Assembly (NCBI GenBank): GCA_002110485.1
Contig: MOWL01000067.1
Span: forward strand, 124,001 to 188,000
Reading direction: 5' to 3'
Origin: Emergomyces orientalis
Lineage: Eukaryota; Ascomycota; Eurotiomycetes; Onygenales; Ajellomycetaceae
Length of the DNA: 64,000 bases
Shown here: in pieces, positions 35,801-46,150 of the stretch
Layout of the letters: each line of letters opens with the position of its first letter
Position numbering within the stretch: position 1 is the stretch's first letter
Program-made: the position numbers and the translations under genes
Notes under the pieces: model-generated
What the model was told of the DNA's origin: nothing
Seen by the model: only the letters and a program-made list of their open reading frames with translations
Databases searched by the model: none

Positions 35801-38368
35801 GCATGAACACTCGTTTAGCTCGCTGTGTAGTTCTAGCGGTTAACTCCACTGATGCTTGATTCCGCCTGCGCCCAAAGAAGAAAGTAGAACCGCAGTTTCG
35901 TATTCAAACCTTTAACTATAAATACTAAAGCTGCAGCCGAGAAAGACCGAATATACACCCATGTCCAGGAAGGTGATAATTGCTTGAAAAATGTCAGGGT
36001 GAGCAATTTAAAATTCGTACACTTTGAAGATAAATATACTACGGCCTCAATTCCATCGTCATATATTAATAATGGCAACAACCCTACAAGCAATGACGAC
36101 GGCAATGATAACAGAACCGCCATGAAAGCCGTGATCGGATGCTGCTGACCTCCCGGGCTCCCCCACGCAGCCATCCTCCAAGACAGCACGCCAAGAACGC
36201 ACTTGCATGATCGACATTGTAGGAGATGATACGGAGCTCTGGATTTCTCGTTTTGACACACCGAAATTCGTGTCAGCATTTAAAGCCATTGATTTTATCG
36301 ATGCTAGCACTTTTTCAGATATTTCAGTTTCCTCTCTGATCTGGATGCCTCCAGGCTTGCCAGGTTGCCTCCAAGGTTGCTACGCAGGCGGGAAATTCGA
36401 TCCAGGCACTGGTGTGTCGCCATCCAGGCGGGAATCTCTCATCTCGGTAAGAAGTCCACCTGAGGTCCCCAAACATGTATTCATGGTTGCTATACGCTTA
36501 ATTGGACCATCATTAGCGTTTCGGACTGAGCACCGATGTCCGGACCAGTGGTTGGCTTGGGTAAGTTGATATTGCTTGATGTTACTTGCTCCTTGAATAT
36601 AGAGATGAATTGGGGTTTCTGGAGTCGAGACTTGGGTGGACGATAATGGACACGGTTCGCCAATTAGGTTCCAAGAACATAATCAAGACCGCGACCGAGT
36701 GGGGGTGCTTCAACATGAGATCGAAAGCGCGTCAAGAAGGCTGAAAAACTATTGTCATGAAGCTTTGAGGACGGGTCCGCCAAGGACACCCTGATTCATG
36801 TGTGCATTGATAACGAAAAAAAAAAAAAATTTCCCCTGGGGCACCTGACCCTTGGTTTGGAGTTGCTGTTTTTAGCTGTAATTTTCAACTTTGCGCCTGG
36901 TAACACTAGATTGCCATTGAGGCTCGGCTACCCGTGTTTTAGGGTTCTGTGGTCGCAGCCCGCTGGTTTGCCCTGGCGCGCTGGTGATCTTGCATTGCAA
37001 GACACATTGACATGGACACCACAAGCCCCGGCATTAGTTATGCCCCGCAATTTGCAATGACTCGCTGGTGAACAACAAATACCCCATGTGTATAATGTTG
37101 CACTGTACTGGAGTTTGAATGAATTAACTGGGCACGCCCGCCAATCCATGAAGTTATTCCATTCTGGTGTTAGGCTTGCTCTTAGCCTGAAATCACGGAC
37201 ATGGGGCTGATCTTGGTGATCGAGAACAAGCGGCCGATTGTAGCCTGCCATGGAGGAGAAGCTTTCTTAGCGTAACCGCATTCGACAGGTCAACTCTGTC
37301 TGGAGGCCTGAGCCATTGCTTTATTGGTGAATCATGATGTGTGCCATGACATTTTCGGCAGCGAAGGATGCGGAGTTCCATCAGCAATAGCAGCGGGGAT
37401 GGTCACCAGGTTCAGGTTAACACTCCTTTCGTTTTGCCAGTTATATGCGTAATATTCATAAGAAAATTGCTGACACGTACTCGCGCGGCCCGCGGAGACT
37501 GGGTTACTTACCTTTGCAGGTCGTGTTTCGTCTTCGGCGAGGAGGTTATGGAACCTGATCCGCTCGGCCATCATTGTCCCATTCGCGAAAAATGTGGAGG
37601 AGGTGGACGGGCCAGAGGCTTGAGGACCACACTCTACTAAGTAAGGCTGGACAATGTGATGCGAGGCCGTTAGCAATCACCAGGGTGTGCAAATGGATAG
37701 AGCTAGCTCCTTAAAATGATAACTTCATACATAAATAACTTCAAACATAAATAACTCCAATGAACATTCTCCTACCAAAAACGGAGTCTAGAATTGGGTT
37801 TCTGGCGTGATACCGAACAATACCCGCTTGCTGTTGCCACCGGTGGTATTTTACGACCCCGTTACCGCTCATTACATTCGGCGGCGGGACCCAATACTTG
37901 GGCTCCATAAAATTTCGCGATTTTCCGCCTCTTTCTCACTAACTTTTCCTACTTCAAGATCTGACTCAAGGACAAACTGACAATTGTTGTTTTATTTTTT
38001 ATTTTAACTTCACAGCATTTCCCTCACTAGTTGTTGTGTTTCCTTCAACGATCGTGATATCGATGTCCTGATACTCAGCAGTATCGGAATGAGCCCCTTT
38101 GCTCGCCGAAGTATATATGAACAAGTTTCCGACGAAGAATTAGGGAACGAAATAGGAACTATAATAAGAGCTAGGACTTGAACAGAAGAACGAACAAGAA
38201 ATACCACAGAAGTGAGGCTAGGTTACGGAGGCAGCGGTCTGTCACTCTCGCTCTGGCTGCTGCTTTCTTTTCTTGCTTTGCATTTCACTCTCCGCTTCAT
38301 CCACGCCGTCATTCATACCTCTGTCCCTGCGATATCTCATTCGTAGGCAGTCACTGCCCGCAGCGACG
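32899..38368. other. Gene-poor stretch of 5.5 kb
   Basis: No gene is supported. Open frames of 60-150 codons occur on both strands, none with a recognised motif. A Lys-coding poly-A tract lies at about 36818-36830. On the minus strand, 37676 to about 37514 reads as a plausible exon ending at a GTAAGT donor (HNLLAEDETRPAK before the donor), but no convincing partner exon was found. 36340-36440 is GC-rich with CCAGGC-type repeats. Sequence from about 37900 to 38368 is CT-rich and is the likely promoter and leader of the arrestin gene. I found no reverse transcriptase, transposase or LTR. Confidence 0.45.
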
Positions 38369-40015
38369 ATGCCAGGAAGACTCATCTCCAACTTCGTGCG
38401 GTCATCATCTGGGCTCCAGCTGCCCGCCTCCCATCTACGTCCTGACCACAGCGATCGCGATACTATCAGATCCGCCTCATCGTCCTCTTCACGAAGGAGC
38501 ACAACCTCCATAAACAACCATTCCAGACCACAATCCCCCGTAGCTGACATATCTGAACGCCGTCTTTCTTTTTCAATCGACCAGTTGATCCACCCGTATC
38601 GCAATCGGGAACGAAAGGAGAAGCGGCGGAGTTTGATCCATTTGCGCTCTGGAGAAAAGTCATTAAATAGCCATTTTCCTGTTGTCAGCTTGGATATCGC
38701 TATTGAATCCCCGCCATTGGTGCTCTACGGATCCCCCAGTCGGTCTACCGGTGCATTGATGTCAGGTTGTCTATTGCTTTCAGTATCAGATATACCAGGC
38801 CAAATCACCCTTAAAGCATTACGAATGTGCTTAACGCGCCTAGTCACTTCGAAAAAACCTGTATCGAAAGATTGTTCGGCTTGCAAATTGCAAACAGATG
38901 AATTGACCAGTTGGGAATTTTTGACAGAGCCTGTCCACCTTAAAAACGGGGTTCACGATTATCCGTTTAGCTATTTGTTTGCTGGCAACTTGCCAGCAAC
39001 AACCCAAGGATCATTAGGTTCGGTTTCTTATAACATGTCCGCCTTCGCCGTAACCACAACTGGGGAGGAATTGCGTCTTAATAGGCCAGTGAAAATAAAA
39101 CGAGCGGTCATGCCCGGGCCTGACAGATCTTCCATGCGCATTTTTCCTCCAACCAACCTCGTAGGCCAGGCTGTCATACCGTCAGTAGTTCACCCGATTG
39201 GAAACTTTCCCATTCAGTTCACCCTTCGTGGCGTTGTGGAGAGAAAGGAGGAGGGCCACATTAGATGGCGTTTACGGAAGACCATGTGGCGGATTGAGGA
39301 GCATCAGAGGATCATATCCCTTGCGTGCCCCAAACACGCCCACAAATTGACTGAGGGAAAAGGAATTTTGCACCAATCGACACGTGTAATCGGTAACGGC
39401 GAGCAGAGAACTGGCTGGAAGAGCGATTTCGATACCATTGGTGGGGAGATTCACATGGAGTTCGAAGCCCACATAAGACCAGGAGCGTACCCGCTCTGTA
39501 ACCTCGCCCCTACCCATGAGGGAGGGTTGGAGGTCAAACACGATCTTATCGTGGAACAAATTGTCGCAGAGGAATATTGCCCAAACAATGACATTAAACT
39601 GCTCACCCCGACTGGTGCAGCGCGAGTTCTGCGCATGGTGTTTCAGCTCCATGTTACAGAACGTGGTGGCATGGGAATCAGTTGGGATGAAGAGATGCCA
39701 CCGGTATACGATGATGTACCTGCGAGCCCCCCGGGGTATGTTATGCCCGACAGAGCCCGCAGTACGGTGGAAGATTACACTGGTTCACCCCTTCCGTTAC
39801 GGGACTATGAGGAGCTTGAGCAAATGAATGTTTTTGATGACTCTACATACTACCGACGGGGCCTCGGTGAAGCCTCCCATCAAGGCGGGCGGGAACTGGG
39901 ACAACGGCTTACGACAGATGATCTGGAAACAGAGCCACAGATGAACGAGTTAAGACAGGATAGACGCCCCTCTCACGAGTCGACCTCTGACGTTTCTGAG
40001 GGCCTGTTTCAGTGA
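38369..40015 (+). CDS. LDB19: Arrestin-related trafficking adaptor, LDB19/ART1 type
   Basis: Single exon, 548 residues. ART adaptors recruit Rsp5-family ubiquitin ligases to plasma-membrane transporters and so trigger endocytosis. The N-terminus (MPGRLISNFVRSSSG, then a Ser-rich stretch) matches fungal LDB19-type proteins. The arrestin-like core runs from about residue 90 to 430 (VVSLDIAIESPPLVLYG, then LSVSDIPGQITLKALRM, YPFSYLFAGNLPATT and IKRAVMPGP). Two PY motifs follow the core, PPVY and PPGY (about 443-456), the expected WW-domain ligands. The C-terminus is acidic and disordered. ATG 38369 is the first ATG of the frame; the longer open frame upstream begins at TTG. Confidence 0.88.
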   Translation: MPGRLISNFVRSSSGLQLPASHLRPDHSDRDTIRSASSSSSRRSTTSINNHSRPQSPVADISERRLSFSIDQLIHPYRNRERKEKRRSLIHLRSGEKSLNSHFPVVSLDIAIESPPLVLYGSPSRSTGALMSGCLLLSVSDIPGQITLKALRMCLTRLVTSKKPVSKDCSACKLQTDELTSWEFLTEPVHLKNGVHDYPFSYLFAGNLPATTQGSLGSVSYNMSAFAVTTTGEELRLNRPVKIKRAVMPGPDRSSMRIFPPTNLVGQAVIPSVVHPIGNFPIQFTLRGVVERKEEGHIRWRLRKTMWRIEEHQRIISLACPKHAHKLTEGKGILHQSTRVIGNGEQRTGWKSDFDTIGGEIHMEFEAHIRPGAYPLCNLAPTHEGGLEVKHDLIVEQIVAEEYCPNNDIKLLTPTGAARVLRMVFQLHVTERGGMGISWDEEMPPVYDDVPASPPGYVMPDRARSTVEDYTGSPLPLRDYEELEQMNVFDDSTYYRRGLGEASHQGGRELGQRLTTDDLETEPQMNELRQDRRPSHESTSDVSEGLFQ

Positions 40016-41443
40016 CAAATAATTCTGTTTGATAGTCGCTGCAGGGTTCTACCATTTCCTTACCCTTTATCACTCGAGCGTTCAATGTTGCCACCGCGCT
40101 CATCGACTACCCCATCGATATCTATTCCGAAGCGTTTACTGCCCAATCCAATTCGAATTCCACTTCTTTTGCCTAGCGTTTAATATTATGCCCATTTTCT
40201 CGAACACCTTTCGAGAAAACGCTTCACGATTTTTATAACCTCCTTCAATCACTAATATTTTCACGATACTCTACTTTTATCGCTAATGTCTCCCCTGCCT
40301 TCCATCTCTTCCCTTTTTGTGTATTTATTTCGGGTGAAACAAAAGTCAGAACAGCATCGGAGCTTGGCTATTTGGGATATTGGCGGTCATTGATTCTTAT
40401 TTCTCCCCATCTTTCCTCTTACACTTCGGCCTTTTTATTTTGCTTCTATTTTTCTTTCTCCCGATATTATTTGTCTTCCGTCTCCTGGACACAAATAAAC
40501 TTTGGTCCCTGGATCCTTTTAATTATTTTCGTTAACTGATTCTGCGGTGATTTACTATTCCCTATACTTATTTTTGGATGGTGGTTCTACTTCCCTTATG
40601 AATCCCTCAATTTCTCCATTATGTTTCCTTACCCCTTTCTGCCATTAATGATATTTCCCTCCACCTCATTCCCCCCCTTCCTCTTTTAATGCATACACTT
40701 ACACCCAATTCGTTTTATACCCCCAAGCGTGTATCGTCTTACCTTCAACGTTTAACGTTTATTATTATTATGTTTTCCTTACCTTTCCTGCCCTCTTGTC
40801 TTAGCCTTTCATGTCAGTAATTGGCCTAAAAATTGGGAAAAGGTTGAAGCCAAAAGGGGCAACGAAGTGAGGCAGTTATTTGAATTTGAAATCGCGTGTA
40901 TAGTTATTGCCCGTGAAGCAGGACAGCAAATCAGAAATGAATTATATTTACAAAGTATCTGAATTTTCACTTTGACTTTTCTTTCTTTTGCTCTCTTACA
41001 TTAATATTATATCTAATCGAGGCCAATCTATCTGATAGCTAAACAATAAGGGCATTATCGCTCCGTCCCGAAATCACTACCACTAATTGATATGCGGGTT
41101 GAATATTTCTTTTACACCTGTGAAACACCTAGCAGGTAGAAGGGGGAAAAGTAAGGGACAACTTCCTCTTTTCTCATATACTTAATAAATTAACCATATC
41201 ACTCCAACTTTAGCGTATAAGAATATTGAGAAGCAAAATATATAGATATATATGTAGATGGAGAAGGGGAAGACCAGCAGAAGAATATGAGCATCTCACA
41301 GTAAAATTAACTCGGGCCACACAAAAAGGGGATAAAGACACATGCTCAAGCGCTGTAGCACCCCCTGAATTGATTCTTCCTCATGATCTGCCGCCGTCCC
41401 CTTTTTTCCGCATATGCAGATATAACCATCCATCATGAAGACT
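40016..41443. other. Intergenic, T-rich 3' flank of LDB19
   Basis: Long pyrimidine-rich and AT-rich sequence (40250-40820 especially). No gene or RNA recognised; it runs up to the 3' end of the decayed GH51 gene. Confidence 0.5.
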
Positions 41444-43727
41444 TCAAACCAACACTCCTACCCCTAGGCAGGTAACTTCAACTCAAATTTATCATCAGCA
41501 TCTCTTGACGCATCTAATTTGCTAGGGGTTACCTTAGTCGAACTGTATACATTACTAATTTCCGGCGGGCCATTGATGATATGTATTGAAGAGGCGCGCT
41601 CAATATTGTCGTCATCAACAGTAATTGCGATGTCGTGTTAGTCTGGGCTGTAATTGGCCAGTTGACAATGTAGCCGGTGTCGGATTTTGAAGCAACTCTG
41701 TAACTGTTGGTGAAAACAACTCCAGCGAGGAGAGAATTTAGGTTATGCACAATCAAATAATTTCATATGGAATGTATTATGCAGAGTCCGCACAGGCATG
41801 AACAAGGGAAGAATAGAAACGTACTTGGCCCAAAGGGATATTTAGACTGAGCGTCAAGGATAGTATGACCGCGATACATCGAGAAAAGCTGGTGCACGCA
41901 GTAGCTAGTAGAGAGAAGAACCATCCCATTTGTGGTATGGTTGAATTCTATCATGCTCGTTTGTAGATATCTTTCATTTAGTGCCCCTGGCTGGCAGTCT
42001 TCTTCAACCGCTCGCGATAATAAGAGAATTGTAATTGCAGAAAATTACATTTCGTACCGTCCATTGCGTTCCCCCAAGATTTCTTAAAAGCGGAGCGTAT
42101 GCTCCCATTTTCACAACGTCGCTGTTGTATTCCATTCCGATCATAAAAAACTGCCTCCGCAACTGAACATTGCATATTAGGTTCTGATAGCTGCGCCCCA
42201 TTATCATTTTTGCTACACGCAAATTCACTAACAGACCAGGGATGCCTCCGGTCAAGGTTGTCAAATTTATTAAACCAAGATACCAATTCATTTGGTGAAG
42301 AGTATATATGGAAAGTGAGCTAGAGTCCCTTTGATAGCTGCGGTGGGAGATAATCTGTCGTGCTCGCTATGAGCTTGATGTCAGGGTATTTCTCATGAAT
42401 TGCGCAAAAGAATTTTATGAGTCGTTCTGGGTAGCTTGGTCCCAGGCCCCAAAATGATCCTCATTCCCGATTTCTACGTGCAAAAGCTTGAAAGGTTTTG
42501 GGTGTCCGAGTTCCGCTCGATGGGCACCGTGTTTCGTCGATTCGATTCCGCCCCACGAATAAACTTCCCACTGGTGTCAAAGAGCCGACAATATGAGCAG
42601 ACATACACTCGTTGAAAACACACACCTCTATTTCATTCAGCGCATCTTCAACGTATGGATCCAGCGCATCACCAGTGATAATATCGCTTGGCCCTTGTCC
42701 CAGAGCACCCCAACCGGTTAGAAGGGGAGTGAGTTTCATATCTTCGCACCAGTAGGGGTATTCAAATAAACCTGCACCCTTTTAGTATTCGCAGACACAT
42801 ATTGTTATGTGCAACTATCCACTAACCTAGGGCATCAGTGTTCGGATACGTCCATGTGCCTGGATGATAGGTTATTCTGATTCATTATTGTGTCAGTGCT
42901 TCTCTGAATCATACGTTCGCGGCCAGGGCGATTCTCTAGGAGACCGATAGTTTGTTCCACTTCCATCTGGAATATGGGTGCATTCCTTCGCTATTTATTC
43001 TTAGTCAACTGGGCTATGTGCATGTTAAGGAGAAGACATTAACGACATATATGTTTTCTCCAGCGATTTTACACTCATCCAATGTTAGCGTCCAAAATAT
43101 TATTTCCATCCGGCGCCTGCTTGGACTCGAACTTCGTTTCATGGAGGGCGAACTCGGTGGAATTGCCTTCAACAACAAAGATATGCGAAGCGTATACAAT
43201 ATCGCTGGTGCGCCCTCGTAGACTAGTATGGGTGACTCTGCGGCTATACGACCCTTTCATGAAAAAGCCACTGGTGTATGTTTCTGACTTGGCCGGGATT
43301 CCCAAGTACCCTTCATTGGAAAGCTTACGTCGCCCGAAGCACCTTCTGGTACGGAAATTTTGAGGCTATGGGGGATTGCACTGGAAAGAGGATTACGGGG
43401 GTCAACACTCAGAGTCACATCAACCACCGCACCATATGCCGTGAGATCGGGAGATTCTCCTTGAAAACCATTGTTCCGAAGCAATTGTGAATGTATACCG
43501 CCATCTCCAGAGTGTTTTATATCCTAAAACTGTCAGGATAATAAGTCATTTCTTGCTTAAACAGATCAGAGACAGATTTCGAACATAATCCCGTAGAGTA
43601 CGGGGCTAGATTCATTTCATCCGCAAGTTGACACTTAAAGCTCCACCGTCTCAGAATCAACCAACAGGAAGCTATTGAACAGGCCCAATAAAACAATGCC
43701 AAACAGGTTCCTGTATGAGACGACCAT
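41444..43727 (-). pseudogene. Decayed secreted GH51 alpha-L-arabinofuranosidase
   Basis: Full-length remnant. GH51 enzymes release arabinose from plant arabinan and arabinoxylan outside the cell. From ATG 43727 a signal peptide is readable (MVVSYRNLFGIVLLGLFNSF), then stops interrupt the frame: TAA at 43637-43635 and TGA at 43619-43617, just before NESSPVLYGIMFE. Further blocks in order: HSGDGGIHSQLLRNN, NPLSSAIPHSLKISVPEGAS, GSYS, TYPNTDALG, LFEYPYWCEDMKLTPLL (after an intact-looking intron), HAELGHPKP-like sequence, VEIGNED (acid/base Glu), WFNKFDNLDRRHPW, SEFACSKNDNGA (nucleophile Glu), MIGMEYNSDVVKMGAYAPLL and WPITAQ/VASKSDTGYIV. The reading frame changes near 42450 and at a poly-A/T run at 42144-42149, again near 41670, and the conserved C-terminal LPAW is now LPA-stop (TAG 41466-41464). 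No GT donor is found after GIMFE. It cannot encode the enzyme. Confidence 0.9.
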
Positions 43728-45268
43728 ATCTGAAAAAGGCTTCTGAGCCAGCGGGGCACCAAACAAAAGTCTGAATGACCTCGAATCTCTATTTCTCTCC
43801 GAACCTTTTTCCTAAAAAGGGGTTATACTGTCATATACCTACCTAGGTACCTAGGTAAGAATTCAGAAATCTTTTTGGAGAGCTGTCTAATGGGGCGTAA
43901 CAGAAAAGACGAAGAGCCTTATTTACATAAAATCGCTTGGAAAGAGCACCAAGGAGGCGTCGAGCAGGCGTGGAAAAAACGACAACAAGCACCCTATGTA
44001 TGCCTTAGGCAGGCGAACTGTAGGTACCTACCTAGGTAGGTGTATCTCCCATCATGAAGGCACGGTCACTGGTCAGTTAAACACCAGCTGAACGAAGCGA
44101 GGGGTGATTAGCGGTGAAAACCCCCCTCCCTGGCTGCTGTATTACATTGACTGTTGCTGCATATGAAGTGTTTGAGGCAGGAAATTCTTGTGGTTGAAAG
44201 GGTCTAGATATGAGCTGGCCAGACTCCCTTGGTTTCCACATAGTTTTATGGTGGCAGACTGGTGTAGGAGTGAGGGATATCACCAAACTGTTTGGTTCTC
44301 CCACCCACCTCTACCTAGCACGGCATGAACCAATGCGATTTGTGGGATCTGTGGATGTCCCTTCCATGCATATCTCGAGAGGCGAGGCTAGTTAGCTGCC
44401 TAAGAGAAATGATTCAAAAAACTCGCCGCCAAACAGTGCGGTACAGCGATGGGTGAAGTATCATGCCACAGATATAGGTGGGTCTCCTATCTAAGAAATA
44501 TGTATGCAGTGCATCATTTGAGGTGCTTTGGAGTTTTTGATGAGCTTGGCTGAAGTAGATTCCAATGAGTTCAACATTGTTCTCTTTGAGATGTTGGGTT
44601 CCAAGGTCACATCCAGCTGGACCTGGAGTCCTCCAACTGGGACCCTAGGCACCTAGTATGGGTTCTACTTGTTTGCAAATTGGCAATCCTAGCAAAAGAC
44701 TTAATATTGACACAAACAAAAATGCAGCTAGTGCAGCTTGCATTAGCCGCCAGGACCCGATCAACTGCATCAATATTAACAAACTTACTACCTACGGATT
44801 CATGAGCCAGATAATGGAAATTGGCCGGCGAACGGTCACCCGGAAAACAACTCATACTCCCTGTTGGGACATATAGTATTGACGGATAATACATTTCTCA
44901 AAGTAGAATGTGATTATTCAATTAGCTTTTCATATGGAGTCGATTTCATGAGGTTGTCGTAGCCATGTTTTTCGGGATTTTGCGATTGACTTCTTTCCTC
45001 GTCATTATCCTCCGAGTTCATTCCAGGCATAGGAGAGAGCTGTTTCTATATCCACGCACAGTTCCCACACATCGTGTGACCTTCATGTGTTAGAATCAGG
45101 AAGCACACTGCACAAATTCAAATTTCCGCTTCCGGCTAGTGTCTCTGAGCTTGCATAATGAAATAAAACGGGAGCAATCAAAAGGTGCCCATAACCTTGG
45201 CTGAGCGGGAAATACTTATTATCGGTTGAATGCTCCCTATATGAGTTCGCGTTCGTTTCTAAAGCGGC
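43728..45268. other. Intergenic region with ACCTAGGT palindromes
   Basis: 5' flank of the GH51 remnant and 3' flank of the DUF7719 gene. Besides the palindromic repeat pair at 43837-44041 (listed separately) I see only short open frames without conserved features. Confidence 0.45.
43837..44041. repeat. Candidate MITE bounded by inverted ACCTACCTAGGTA
   Basis: The 13-mer ACCTACCTAGGTA at 43837-43849 recurs inverted at 44029-44041, bounding 205 bp that hold no coding sequence. Each end is also palindromic (TACCTAGGTACCTAGGTA at 43840-43857, ACCTACCTAGGTAGGT at 44026-44041). This could be a small non-autonomous element or just two copies of a common palindrome; no clear target-site duplication is visible. 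Confidence 0.35.
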
Positions 45269-46150
45269 TCAGATAATCCCGTATCCTTTATATAGAACAG
45301 CCCAGCCGATCGGGGCTAAAACTCCAAAAATAGCTGGCACCAACGACAGCTCCAATACTGCCCAAACCCATAGTGTCCCGATAGAAGGTGTCTTTTTCAT
45401 AACAGCATAATAGGATGCTTCATTCGTCATAGATATTAAGCGCCCACCGAAAAAGAAGGCCATGGGAAGGAATAGCATGGACTTTGCCGACGGAGGAAAG
45501 AAATATTTGATGATTTTTACAAGCCAGGTATCGCTATCATTTGTGGAGTCCTGTAGGTTCGTATTCCCATTGTTCTCATTCCGTTTCTTCCCCCCTTCGC
45601 CTCTGAAAGTGAATCTGTCGAATGAAATAATATGGCCATGAGCAAAATGGATCAGGAAGGTCAGAACAGGGAAGGTTATAAATGCCGTGTTCTGGATGAG
45701 CTTTCTGAGGGGGATGTCTTGGGCATATTGATGAGCCGCAAGGAAGGATAATGTAAAATGGAGAACGGAGAGAGGCAGAGAGAGGAGTATCGTGTCAGGG
45801 ATCGGAGGTATTGGCTCATCAACATCGACTTCCTCGGCCGCAGAGGAGAGATTGTTGTATTGATTACTCGTGGATGGGCCAGAGGGGTTGGCTCGTACAA
45901 TTTCCCCCTCAGGCGAAATAGTGACGAACTCTGCGCCTGGTGGTGCCTTGAGGCTACTCCTTGGCTTAGCTCGTCCTAGCTCCGCTTCTCTTTCAGCTGC
46001 GATCTCGTAGAGCGTTTTTGTTTTTGGGTATTGGGAGGGACTATTCGCGGGAGGGCGGCCAAGAGGGATTGAGGCTGGATCGAAGTCATCATCCACGGCT
46101 GCGGATGAAGCTTGCGCTGCTCGACGTTCTTTCCGGTTTCGAGGCGGCAT
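45269..46150 (-). CDS. Predicted multi-pass membrane protein (DUF7719 type)
   Basis: Single exon, 293 residues. The N-terminal 130 residues are basic and hydrophilic (MPPRNRKERRAAQASS, then KTKTLYEIAAEREAELG). At least four hydrophobic spans follow: ILLSLPLSVLHFTLSFLAA, FITFPVLTFLIHFAHG, SMLFLPMAFFFGGRL and WAVLELSLVPAIFGVLAPIG. The arrangement and the ASYYAVMKKTPSIGTLWVW segment match a conserved fungal membrane family of unknown role that I recall as DUF7719. The in-frame extension upstream to 46291 is rejected because the conserved fungal start is MPPRNRKERR. No enzymatic motif is visible. Confidence 0.82.
   Translation of the reverse strand: MPPRNRKERRAAQASSAAVDDDFDPASIPLGRPPANSPSQYPKTKTLYEIAAEREAELGRAKPRSSLKAPPGAEFVTISPEGEIVRANPSGPSTSNQYNNLSSAAEEVDVDEPIPPIPDTILLSLPLSVLHFTLSFLAAHQYAQDIPLRKLIQNTAFITFPVLTFLIHFAHGHIISFDRFTFRGEGGKKRNENNGNTNLQDSTNDSDTWLVKIIKYFFPPSAKSMLFLPMAFFFGGRLISMTNEASYYAVMKKTPSIGTLWVWAVLELSLVPAIFGVLAPIGWAVLYKGYGII

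Noticed and set aside
41444..43727. RIP (repeat-induced point mutation) as the cause of GH51 decay
   Set aside because: Single-base indels and mixed changes are present, and no second copy is in the window; C-to-T bias is not evident by eye.
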